This document shows, one piece after another, positions 1-7,464 of a stretch of 64,000 bases of DNA; within the stretch, counting starts at the first letter, position 1; every line of letters begins with the position of its first letter. Below the pieces are notes generated by a model. That model saw nothing but the letters and a program-made list of their open reading frames with translations, did not search any database and was not told the origin of the DNA. Made by a program: the position numbers and the translations under genes. The stretch covers positions 496,001 to 560,000 of the forward strand of contig JADJNY010000005.1 in assembly GCA_016714045.1 (NCBI GenBank), given 5' to 3'. Source of the stretch: Planctomycetota bacterium. Lineage in GTDB: Bacteria; Planctomycetota; UBA1135; GCA-002686595.

Positions 1-1
1 C

Positions 2-847
2 GAGATCATCTTCATCAACAAGTCGAACTGCCTCGAGACGAACCGCACGTACGTGCTGACGCCGTGCGACACGCTCACGTTCCTGACCAGCGCGGTCGGC
101 AGCGCGAACACGCGTGGCTACCTGTACCTCTACGCGAAGACCCTGACCGCCACGACGGGCAACCCGCTCGGCACGCCGATCGTCTTCAACCAGCTGATCG
201 GCATGGAGACGATGATCAACGGCATCACGAGCTTCCAGTACTCGCTGAACGCCGTGTCGTTCCGCGGCCTGGGTGATCCGTTCGCGCTCAACGACGACGA
301 CGGCGACGGCGTGCGCGACCTGAACGGTCCGAACGCTGCGCTCCCCGAGTACGAACGCGCGCCGGATCGCATCCTGATCCCGCGCTTCTTGGGACAGGAC
401 CTGCCCGGTGGGTCCTACTCCAGCGAGATGGTCCTCGTGAACCTGAGCGGCGGTCGTCAGTTCCAGACGGTGGTCGACATCACCGGCTACAACGACAACG
501 AGGTTCCGTTCTCGGGCCAGTACCAGTTCTACTGCTGGGACAAGGTGCCGCTGACGACCCTCAGCGCGATGACCCTGAACTCGTCGCTCGCGTACCTCAA
601 CGATCCGCGTGAGATCGTCGGCCTCTCCGATCGCGAGGCGGGCTGGATGATCCTCAACGGCAACGTGGCGTACAGCAGCGCCGAGACGATCCTCGACCCG
701 GCGATCTACGCGGTGCTCATCGAGACGGCGAACGGTTCGATCGCCGCCGACCTGCCCTTCGAGCTCTGCGCCCAGGAAAACGGGGCGCTGCTCCCGACCG
801 GCCTGTTCGGCAACGGACCCAACGCCCAGAACGGCGACAACCAGTGA
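2..847 (+). CDS. Secreted protein of unknown function, 5' end outside window
   Basis: The reading frame is open to the left edge of the window and ends with TGA at 845-847. A GTG at 53 is an internal codon, because the residues around it (NRTYVLTPCDTLTFLTS) align with the interior of the next gene (NRTETLTPSDTLTLLTS). So the start lies upstream and about 80 residues, including a probable signal peptide, are missing. An acidic loop (DDDGDGVRDLN) resembles a calcium-binding EF-hand/TSP3-type loop, and the paralog has it at the same place. I do not recognise the family. The two copies look like a tandem duplication of a secreted or cell-surface protein. No catalytic motif is visible. Confidence 0.8.
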   Translation, partial: EIIFINKSNCLETNRTYVLTPCDTLTFLTSAVGSANTRGYLYLYAKTLTATTGNPLGTPIVFNQLIGMETMINGITSFQYSLNAVSFRGLGDPFALNDDDGDGVRDLNGPNAALPEYERAPDRILIPRFLGQDLPGGSYSSEMVLVNLSGGRQFQTVVDITGYNDNEVPFSGQYQFYCWDKVPLTTLSAMTLNSSLAYLNDPREIVGLSDREAGWMILNGNVAYSSAETILDPAIYAVLIETANGSIAADLPFELCAQENGALLPTGLFGNGPNAQNGDNQ

Positions 848-891
848 CCGAGGTTCCTTCCCGAGGTTCCCGACTGCCTGCTCAAGCCACC

Positions 892-1890
892 ATGAAGCTC
901 ATCCAATCCGCACTGCTCCTCGCCGCCCTTGGTGTCAGCTCGCTCTGTCCGTTCGCGTCCGCGGACGGACGGAACCCGGGCAGCTTGCTCATCTTCCCCG
1001 AGTACGACCACGGTCCCGGCAAGGACACGTTGCTCACGGTCACGAACACGAGCCCCGATGGCGGAGTGCGCGTGCACTTCTACTACGTCGGCGGAGTGCC
1101 GGGGAACTTGTGCGATCGCTCGAACCGCACGGAGACCCTCACGCCGAGCGACACGCTCACCTTGCTGACGTCCGCGCACAGCGGGCAGCCGCCGACCGGC
1201 AACAAGTACAAGGGCTACGTGTACTGCTACGCGGAGAACGCGGCGGGCGCGCCGATCTCGTTCAACTTCCTGGTGGGGGACATGATCGTCGTCGACGGCA
1301 ACACCGCGTTGCAGTACGCGATCAACCCGCTCGTCTACAAGGCGAAACCGCCGACGAGCCAGCCGACGGACGTGGACGCGGACGGCGTTCGCGACCTGAA
1401 CGACATCGAGTACGAAGGCTCGCCCGACCGCGTGTTCATCCCGCGCTTCATGGGCCAGGGCAGCGACCACCAGAGTGAGCTGATCCTGCTGTCGCTCACC
1501 GGCGGCGCGAGCTTCACGAACGTCGTGAATTTCCTGATGTTCAACGACAACGAAGAGGTCTTCTCCGCCCAGCACACGTTCAGCTGCTGGAAGAAGGTCC
1601 CGCTCTCCACGATCTCGGCCATGTTCGGCAACACCTTCCTCCACAACTCGACGACCGACGCGGTCTCCGAGATCGTGGGGGCCACGAACTACGAGAGCGG
1701 CTGGATCATCATCGACGGCAACGTCGCCTACTCGACGGCGCGCCAGTTCGCGGATCCGGCGATCGTTGCGGTCCTCGTCGAGAAGGCTGGAGCGGCGCCG
1801 AACAACACGGGCGCAGAGCTTCCGTGGTTCACGGGCAAGCAGTTCAACGGCGACCTCCTGCCGACCGGGATCAACGGCGACTCGAACTGA
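892..1890 (+). CDS. Secreted protein of unknown function, paralog of preceding gene
   Basis: 332 residues. The ATG at 892 is preferred over an in-frame upstream start at 844 because it gives a clean signal peptide (MKLIQSALLLAALGVSS, cleavage after about residue 24). The mature part shares several stretches with the gene 44 bp upstream: the NRTxxLTPxDTLTxLTS block, an acidic loop DVDADGVRDLND that could bind calcium, a block IPRFMGQ, and a CWKKVPLSTISAM block. Cysteines are few, and there are no membrane segments after the signal. It is probably exported as a single-domain protein. Function is unknown; the tandem pair plus the calcium-like loop suggests a structural or surface role, which is inference. 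Confidence 0.85.
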   Translation: MKLIQSALLLAALGVSSLCPFASADGRNPGSLLIFPEYDHGPGKDTLLTVTNTSPDGGVRVHFYYVGGVPGNLCDRSNRTETLTPSDTLTLLTSAHSGQPPTGNKYKGYVYCYAENAAGAPISFNFLVGDMIVVDGNTALQYAINPLVYKAKPPTSQPTDVDADGVRDLNDIEYEGSPDRVFIPRFMGQGSDHQSELILLSLTGGASFTNVVNFLMFNDNEEVFSAQHTFSCWKKVPLSTISAMFGNTFLHNSTTDAVSEIVGATNYESGWIIIDGNVAYSTARQFADPAIVAVLVEKAGAAPNNTGAELPWFTGKQFNGDLLPTGINGDSN

Positions 1891-1938
1891 GCTCGTCACG
1901 TTCCTGACCGGCGCTGCGTCCTGGCACCGGTTTCCCAC

Positions 1939-1963
1939 GCGGCCCTCCTCAACGGAGGGCCGC
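1939..1963 (+). terminator. Strong hairpin, likely transcription terminator
   Basis: A perfect 10-bp stem (GCGGCCCTCC at 1939-1948 and its reverse complement at 1954-1963) with a 5-nt loop lies 48 bp after the stop codon of the upstream gene. No clear T-tract follows, so it may act as a weak intrinsic terminator or as an mRNA 3' end. Confidence 0.65.
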
Positions 1964-2131
1964 ATCGCTTCGAGGCCAGGTACCGCGGCCGCTCTCACGG
2001 CCCCCCCGGACGGGAGCTCGGTGAGCTTCGGGTGCGCAGGCCGTCCCGACGTCGGCGCACGGGCCTCGAGGCTTGGCGCCCGGCAGACCGGACGCCTCGC
2101 AGTTCGACCCCCCTCACCCCGCGCGGGGCGT

Positions 2132-2139
2132 GCTAGACT
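2132..2139 (+). promoter_or_regulatory. GCTAGACT -10-like box
   Basis: The octamer GCTAGACT lies 43 bp before the next start codon. The same octamer occurs upstream of three other genes in this window in the correct orientation. No good -35 hexamer is visible at 17-18 bp, so this would be an extended -10 type promoter or one for another sigma factor. Confidence 0.45.
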
Positions 2140-2181
2140 CCGCACGCTCGCCGTGCCCTCCTCACCCCTCGAGGATTCGAA

Positions 2182-3840
2182 ATGCACCGAACTCCGCGCA
2201 CTGGGAATCGCCTTCTTTCGACGGCGGCCTGGGTGACCCTCGGCTTCGCGTCGGTCGTTCCGCCCGCGCTCGCCGCGCAGGGCGCGACTTCCGCACACGC
2301 GGTCGTGCTCCCGCAGACGTCCGCGCTCGCGACCGGAGCCGGTACGCGCCTGTGGTCGTACACGAACCCGCCTGAAGGTTGGGTCGCGTGGATCGTGTCG
2401 ATCGGGAACTCGGGCACGGAGGCGCTCAGCCAGTTCGGCCCGTATGCGGACTACACGCGGATGTTCTCGGGCTACTCCGGACCGGGCGTCGCGCCCGCAT
2501 GGCAGGTGCAGGAGAGCGTCCCGACCCAGCGCCACCGCGTCGACTCCGCGGACGATCTCGACGTGCACGTTTCGATGTACGACAAGCCCGAGCCGTCTTC
2601 GACGACGGGCATGCGGCGCGTGATCCTGCGCAAGTTCCGGAGCTCGGACCCGTCCGGGGCATGGACCTACACGTGGCCGGTGCTCTCGAACGGACACGAC
2701 CGGTTCTGGCCGAAGATCTCGCGCGATGGACAGACGATCGTCGCCCTCGTCCACAACATCAACACCGGCCTCGAGGACCTCTCCGTCTTCGGCCCGAACT
2801 CGAGCGTCCCGCTGCGCTCGTTCTCGTACAGCACCCTCGGGCCGGCCAAGGCGTTCAACCTGTCGGCCGACGGACGCGTCGCCGTCATCGCGGGGGACAT
2901 CAAGTACGTCCTGGTGGACACGCTGACGGGCGCGACGCTCCACTCCGCGATCCTGTTCTCGCAGACGTACCTGGGCCACGGGCTCTCGGGGAACGGCTCG
3001 ATCTACGCGTTCGGGAGCAACAACACGGTCTCGATCGTCCGGCGCAATCCCACGAGCGGGGTCTACTCGCTCGCCTACACGCACAACGTCGCCGGCGCGA
3101 ACTACTGCAACCACCTCGACGTCTCGGAGAACGGCGCGACGTGCGCGCTGGCCTTCAACTTCACGGACGACTGGAACAAGGTCGTGATCCAGGCGCTCGA
3201 CCTCGCGACGTACGCGACGACGATGAGCGAGACCGTCATCGGAAGCGGCGCGCTCCAGAACGTCTGCAGCTCCGTGAGCGCGAGCTCCGACGGCAGCCGG
3301 TTCGCGGTCGGGCTGTGGGGCGACCAGAACGGGCTCTCTCCCGAGATCCGCGTGTACAACCGGAACCAGTCGACGCCGCTCTGGACGTACGATCTGCCCG
3401 GGTCGGTGAACGCGCTCGACCTCTCCTCCGACGGGCGCCGGCTCGCCGTCGCGAGCAAGGCCATCCATGCGAACATCCTCGGCGGCGGCGGTCAGGTCGA
3501 CCTGTTCCAGGTAGAGGACGAGGACCTCGTCGTCGACGGCGTGCCGCGCGCGGGATCGAGTGTGAACGTGACCGTGCGTGGGACGCCGGGCACACCCGCG
3601 ATCCTGCTCCTCGCACCGTCGCTCGCGGCGCAGCCGATCGTCTTCCCGACGCTCGGGACGCTCTACCTGAGCCGGACGTCGCTCTCGACGATGGCCATGG
3701 GCACGGTGAACCCGCTCGGAACGGCGAGCGTGTCGCTCCCGATTTCGTCGACGCCCGGCGCGACGGTTTACCTCCAGGGCTACAGCTCGTCGCCGCGCCG
3801 GCTGGGACGCACGTATTTGAAGCTCACGGCGATCCCGTGA
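2182..3840 (+). CDS. Secreted beta-propeller-like protein
   Basis: 552 residues from an ATG that gives a signal peptide (about residues 1-32, ending ALAAQG). The middle of the protein repeats the pattern LSxDGRxxAV and SSDGSRFAVGLW, as in WD40 or TolB-type propellers: FNLSADGRVAV, VSASSDGSRFAV and LDLSSDGRRLAVASK are visible. The last 90 residues form a separate beta-rich domain (VDGVPRAGSSVNVTVRGTPG onward), a type seen at the C terminus of many planctomycete secreted proteins. It probably binds a surface or protein partner outside the cytoplasm; no enzymatic residues are apparent. It converges with the minus-strand operon that ends 21 bp downstream. Confidence 0.8.
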   Translation: MHRTPRTGNRLLSTAAWVTLGFASVVPPALAAQGATSAHAVVLPQTSALATGAGTRLWSYTNPPEGWVAWIVSIGNSGTEALSQFGPYADYTRMFSGYSGPGVAPAWQVQESVPTQRHRVDSADDLDVHVSMYDKPEPSSTTGMRRVILRKFRSSDPSGAWTYTWPVLSNGHDRFWPKISRDGQTIVALVHNINTGLEDLSVFGPNSSVPLRSFSYSTLGPAKAFNLSADGRVAVIAGDIKYVLVDTLTGATLHSAILFSQTYLGHGLSGNGSIYAFGSNNTVSIVRRNPTSGVYSLAYTHNVAGANYCNHLDVSENGATCALAFNFTDDWNKVVIQALDLATYATTMSETVIGSGALQNVCSSVSASSDGSRFAVGLWGDQNGLSPEIRVYNRNQSTPLWTYDLPGSVNALDLSSDGRRLAVASKAIHANILGGGGQVDLFQVEDEDLVVDGVPRAGSSVNVTVRGTPGTPAILLLAPSLAAQPIVFPTLGTLYLSRTSLSTMAMGTVNPLGTASVSLPISSTPGATVYLQGYSSSPRRLGRTYLKLTAIP

Positions 3841-3861
3841 CCCCGGGCGCGCGGCGCGCGC

Positions 3862-5502
3862 TCAGAGCCAGCTCTCGAACGCGATCCCGCGTCGCTCGAG
3901 CACGCGTTCGGCCGCGCGCACGCCCGTCCACTGCGCTTCCTCGAAGAGCGCGAGGCCCGACAGGTCCGTGCCCGCGAAGACGATCCGGCCTGCGTGCCAA
4001 GGCCAGCGTCCCGCGGCACGGGACGCGAGGAAGCCGGGCTCGGGGCGGACCATGCCGTGCCCGAAGCGCGCGACGTCGATCGTGACGAGGTGCTCTTCGA
4101 GGTCGGGGTGGGCTCGTGCGAGGTCCGCGATCAGCGCGTCGCGCCAAGCCGACCAGGGGAGGGACAGCACCGCCGCGCGCGACGCAGCGAGCTCCGCCGA
4201 CGGGAACGGCCGGTACCACGTCCAGACGTCGTCGCGAAGGGCGCGATCGAGCTGGTGCGTCGCCGAGACGTAGCCGAGCGCCTCGCTCTCGAACAGCACG
4301 TTGTCCCACGCGAGCGGAAAATCGCGCTCCTCGGGACGGCGCTCGAGCGTCGCGCTCGCGACGACCCACGGCGTCGAGCGCAGTGGGAGCGTCTCACCGG
4401 CGAGTTGGGCCACGAGACGCCGGGCGACGAACCGCGGCGTCGCGCAGACGACGTCCTCGGCGTGCGTCTCGACCCGCGCGCCGTGCGCGTCGATCCAGCG
4501 CACGATCGCGCGGTCTGCGTCGGATTCGATCGCGTGCACGAGCGCACCGGAGACCAGCTCCGCGCCGCTCGCCCGCGCGAGCCCGCGGACGAGGAACGCG
4601 TTTCCCTCGGGCCAGGTGAGGTAGCGCTCGGTCTCCGCCGGGTCGCGGCCGCGCGCACAGAAGTAGTGGAGGCCGGCGAACGCGGACGTGTCCGCGAGCA
4701 GCGTCCCGAAGTCGTCGCGGCAGGCGTACTCGACGAACCAAGCGAGGCGCGGCGAGTCGAAGCCGTGCTCGGCGAGCCAACTCGCCATCGAGCGCGCGTC
4801 GAGGGCGAGCACCTCGTCGCACGTCGAGCCCGACGCGAGCGGGAGCGTGAACCAGGGCTTCCCCAGGTCGTCGCGGCGCGTCGCGAGCTCCGCGCACAGC
4901 GACTCGAAGCGCTCGAGCTGGCGGACGTCCTCGGCGCTCGCGCCGAGGCGCGGATAGAGGCCCTCGCTCCAACGGCCGTGAGCGAAGATCCGCTCACCCG
5001 GCGCGCGCAGGAGGTGACGTTCGATCGGCCGCGCGCGGCCCTGCGCGTCGAAGCCGTCGATGACCTGCAGTTCGGCGAAGAGCTCGCAGAGCGCGCGCTG
5101 CTCGCGTCGCGGGACCGGCACGTAGTGCGCGGCGAACGGGAAGCGCGACACGGCGTTCTCGCCGCCCGCGGCCGTTCCGCCCGGTGCGACCTCGAGTTCG
5201 AGCACACGCACGTCGCGCACGCCGGCGCGCGCGAGCCGCCAGGCTGCGGACAGGCCCGCGATGCCCGCGCCGACGACCACGATGGGCGCGTCCTCGCGGC
5301 GCGCGGGGCCCGATGCGTTCACGCCATCGCGCAATCGGTGCCCGCGCGCGGGATCGGGGCCGACGAAGCCGCCCGTGATCCGCTCGCGGCCGCGGCTGCG
5401 CGTGCACGCGACGAAGGGCGCGAGCGCGGCCAGCCCGGCGGCATGGAGGACCGTGCGGCGCGCGTAGCGCGCGCCGTCGCCGGTCAGTTCCAACGACGCC
5501 AT
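3862..5502 (-). CDS. Exported FAD-dependent amine oxidase family protein
   Basis: 546 residues. The start at 5502 gives MASLELTG followed by a twin-arginine signal (ARRTVLHAAGLAALAPFVAC) that ends in a lipobox-like FVAC, so the protein may be a Tat-exported lipoprotein folded with its flavin before export. A Rossmann dinucleotide-binding motif IVVVGAGIAGLSAAWRLA follows at about residues 70-90. The rest fits the flavin-containing amine oxidase/NAD(P)-FAD oxidoreductase family (monoamine oxidase fold). It is the last gene of the operon and overlaps the spermidine-synthase-like gene by 19 bp. Amine oxidases act on polyamines and similar amines, so a substrate made by its neighbours is plausible, but this is inference. 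Confidence 0.85.
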   Translation of the reverse strand: MASLELTGDGARYARRTVLHAAGLAALAPFVACTRSRGRERITGGFVGPDPARGHRLRDGVNASGPARREDAPIVVVGAGIAGLSAAWRLARAGVRDVRVLELEVAPGGTAAGGENAVSRFPFAAHYVPVPRREQRALCELFAELQVIDGFDAQGRARPIERHLLRAPGERIFAHGRWSEGLYPRLGASAEDVRQLERFESLCAELATRRDDLGKPWFTLPLASGSTCDEVLALDARSMASWLAEHGFDSPRLAWFVEYACRDDFGTLLADTSAFAGLHYFCARGRDPAETERYLTWPEGNAFLVRGLARASGAELVSGALVHAIESDADRAIVRWIDAHGARVETHAEDVVCATPRFVARRLVAQLAGETLPLRSTPWVVASATLERRPEERDFPLAWDNVLFESEALGYVSATHQLDRALRDDVWTWYRPFPSAELAASRAAVLSLPWSAWRDALIADLARAHPDLEEHLVTIDVARFGHGMVRPEPGFLASRAAGRWPWHAGRIVFAGTDLSGLALFEEAQWTGVRAAERVLERRGIAFESWL

Positions 5503-6980
5503 TCGTCCTCGTAGTAGCGAACGAGCCGCTGGTCGTCGAGGCGGTTCGGTTGCACGTCGACGGGCGCCAGGTCCGGGCCGAGCACGAAGAGCGCGCGCAT
5601 CGTCTCTGCGTCGAGGAAACGCGCGCCCGGGACGTCGACCGCGGGGACGGGGAACTCCTCGCGACGTGCGAGGAGGAAGCCCCACTCCCCGAACGAGGGC
5701 ACGAGCGCGTGGTAGGGGCGCACGACGAACCCGCTCGCTTCGACCGTGCGTACGACGCACCAATACGCGCTGCGCGACGCGAGCGGGGAGGTCGACTGCA
5801 CGGCGAGCACGCCGCCGGGGGCGAGGGCTCCGGCGACGCGCACGTAGAAGGCGGTCGTGTAGAGCTTGCCGAGCGCGAAGTTCGCCGGGTCGGGGAAGTC
5901 GACGACGACGACGTCGAACGGGCCGCGGCGCGCGTCGAGCCAGCGCATCGCGTCGTCATGGACGACCGTGACCCGCGGGTCCTCGAACGCGCGCGCGTTG
6001 AGCTCGACGAGGGGCGGGAACGTCCGCGCCAGCTCGACCATCGCGGGGTCGATGTCGACGAGGGTCGCGCGCTCCACCTCCGGGCGGCGCAACACCTCGC
6101 GCAGGGCGAGCCCGTCGCCGCCGCCGAGGATCAGCACGCGCCGCGGCTCCGCGACGCTCGCGAACGCGGGGTGAACGAGCGCTTCGTGGTAGCGGTACTC
6201 GTCGGCGCTGGAGTACTGCAGCGCGCCGTTCAGGAAGAGCTGGTGCCCCGCCGCGTTCGACGTCACCACGATGCGCTGGTACGGCGTGCTCCGCGCGACG
6301 AGGATCGGGTCGCCGTAGACGGAGAGCTCCGCGGCATCGACGACGCGCTGGCCCAGCACGAGTCCGCCGGTGAGCACGGCACACGCGAGAAGCGCCCGTG
6401 CGCGCAGTCCACCGGAGTGGCCCAGACGCGGCGCAAAGATCCACGTGCTCCACAGGCCCACGAGGGCGTTCACGAGGCCGAACAGGAACGCGCTCTGCAC
6501 GAGCCCGAGGCGCGGAACGAGGAGGAGCGGGAACACGAGGCTGACGACGAGCGCGCCGATGTAGTCGAAGGTGAGCACCTGCGACACGAGCTCCTTGAAG
6601 TCGAGCTCGTCCTTCAGGATGCGCATCAAGAGCGGGATCTCGAGCCCGACCAACGTGCCGACGAGCAGGATCTCGCCGTAGAGCACGGGCCGGAACCACT
6701 TCCCGTGCGCGAAGGCGACGAACAGGATCGCGGCCGACGTGCCGCCCGCGAGGGCCACCGCGAGCTCGACGTCCACGAACCGGCGCACGAGGCCGCGCTC
6801 GATGAACTTGGAGAGCCACGCGCCGATGCCGAGGGCGAAGAGGTAGAGCCCGATCGCGACGGAGAACTGCGTGATCGAGTCCCCGAGCAGGTACGAGGAG
6901 AGCGCGCCGGCGACGAGCTCGTACCCGAGCCCGCACGCCGCGATCAGGAAGACGGTCAGGTAGGCGAGGCGCAGCCTCAT
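5484..6980 (-). CDS. Membrane-anchored spermidine synthase-like aminopropyltransferase
   Basis: 498 residues. The start at 6980 overlaps the preceding stop as ATGA. Residues 1 to about 215 are a chain of roughly seven hydrophobic segments (MRLRLAYLTVFLIAACGLGY onward). The C-terminal half is a class I methyltransferase-like spermidine synthase domain with the decarboxylated-AdoMet/AdoMet binding loop LILGGGDGLALREV, the acidic ribose-binding VDIDPAMVELA, and VVVDFPDP, where spermidine synthases carry the catalytic aspartate. Fusions of this kind are known as membrane polyamine aminopropyltransferases. Its position after SpeD in the same operon supports transfer of an aminopropyl group to an amine, or to a lipid or peptide at the membrane. 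Confidence 0.88.
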   Translation of the reverse strand: MRLRLAYLTVFLIAACGLGYELVAGALSSYLLGDSITQFSVAIGLYLFALGIGAWLSKFIERGLVRRFVDVELAVALAGGTSAAILFVAFAHGKWFRPVLYGEILLVGTLVGLEIPLLMRILKDELDFKELVSQVLTFDYIGALVVSLVFPLLLVPRLGLVQSAFLFGLVNALVGLWSTWIFAPRLGHSGGLRARALLACAVLTGGLVLGQRVVDAAELSVYGDPILVARSTPYQRIVVTSNAAGHQLFLNGALQYSSADEYRYHEALVHPAFASVAEPRRVLILGGGDGLALREVLRRPEVERATLVDIDPAMVELARTFPPLVELNARAFEDPRVTVVHDDAMRWLDARRGPFDVVVVDFPDPANFALGKLYTTAFYVRVAGALAPGGVLAVQSTSPLASRSAYWCVVRTVEASGFVVRPYHALVPSFGEWGFLLARREEFPVPAVDVPGARFLDAETMRALFVLGPDLAPVDVQPNRLDDQRLVRYYEDEWRRWN

Positions 6981-7195
6981 CCGTGCAGCGCCGCGGCGAC
7001 GATCAGCGCGATCCCGAGGAGCACGGAGCCCATCAGGATCGCGAGCGCGACGTTCTGGTCCTCGGCGATCTCCTTCTTCACGGAGAAGGGCGCCACCTTG
7101 CACATGAGCTGGAAGGCGAGTGCGAAGAGCACGATGCCGACCACTCCGAACACGAGCGTCGCGACGACGCCCCGAATGATTGCGTTCCAGTCCAT
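6977..7195 (-). CDS. DUF350 small membrane protein
   Basis: 72 residues with two hydrophobic helices (GVVATLVFGVVGIVLFALAF and LAILMGSVLLGIALIVAAAL) separated by a short charged loop KKEIAEDQN, the layout of a DUF350 (YjfL-like) unit. The family normally has one or several such pairs; this copy has a single pair. DUF350 genes are repeatedly found beside AdoMet decarboxylase/spermidine synthase and DUF4178 genes in other bacteria. The start is 3 bp after the previous stop and the gene runs into the next one through ATGA, so the membrane components are probably made together. Confidence 0.85.
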   Translation of the reverse strand: MDWNAIIRGVVATLVFGVVGIVLFALAFQLMCKVAPFSVKKEIAEDQNVALAILMGSVLLGIALIVAAALHG

Positions 7196-7198
7196 GGG

Positions 7199-7402
7199 TC
7201 ACTTTCCTCCGCGGGATCCCGAATGCCAGAAGCTCCCCGAGCCGCCCGAGTCTCCCGGCGGCGTGCGCACGCTGGGGACCACCGTCTGCACGCCGCTCTC
7301 GAACGGCTCCCAACCGAAGGTCTCGGCGAGGGCGTACGCGCCGATGAGCGCGAGCCCGGCGGCGACGTAGAGCGCGAGGAACAGCTTGAGTGCGGGGGTC
7401 AT
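7199..7402 (-). CDS. Small membrane protein with Gly/Ser-rich tail
   Basis: 67 residues: one N-terminal transmembrane segment (MTPALKLFLALYVAAGLALI) followed by a soluble tail ending in the Gly/Ser-rich stretch GDSGGSGSFWHSGSRGGK. I do not recognise the family with confidence. Related operons elsewhere encode small DUF4247-type membrane proteins at this place, which is a possible identity. Coupling is tight: its ATG overlaps the preceding stop (ATGA) and DUF350 begins 3 bp after its stop, so it is very likely translated and probably part of the same membrane assembly. Confidence 0.75.
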   Translation of the reverse strand: MTPALKLFLALYVAAGLALIGAYALAETFGWEPFESGVQTVVPSVRTPPGDSGGSGSFWHSGSRGGK

Positions 7403-7464
7403 TTCGGTGTGCTTTCGTCGCGTGTGGTCGCGGTGAGCGCGGATCGTCCGGCGCGCGGGCTCAT
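7399..7464 (-). CDS. 21-codon ORF coupled at both ends
   Basis: A 21-residue ORF beginning MSPRAGRSALTATTRDE. Its ATG (7464) overlaps the DUF4178 stop as ATGA, and its TGA overlaps the ATG of the 67-residue membrane protein, also as ATGA. Without it there would be a 58-bp gap between two coupled genes. It may be a real small peptide, or simply a device that keeps ribosomes on the transcript. It is basic and hydrophilic, with no membrane segment. There is no independent evidence that the peptide accumulates. Confidence 0.45.
   Translation of the reverse strand: MSPRAGRSALTATTRDESTPK

Noticed and set aside
53..55. GTG at 53 as the start of the first gene
   Set aside because: Upstream in-frame residues align with the interior of the paralog, so the codon is internal.
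706..3468. A 920-codon antisense open frame across three genes
   Set aside because: Composition is repetitive Arg/Val/Ala/Glu and it spans two unrelated sense genes and a terminator; it is a shadow of sense coding.
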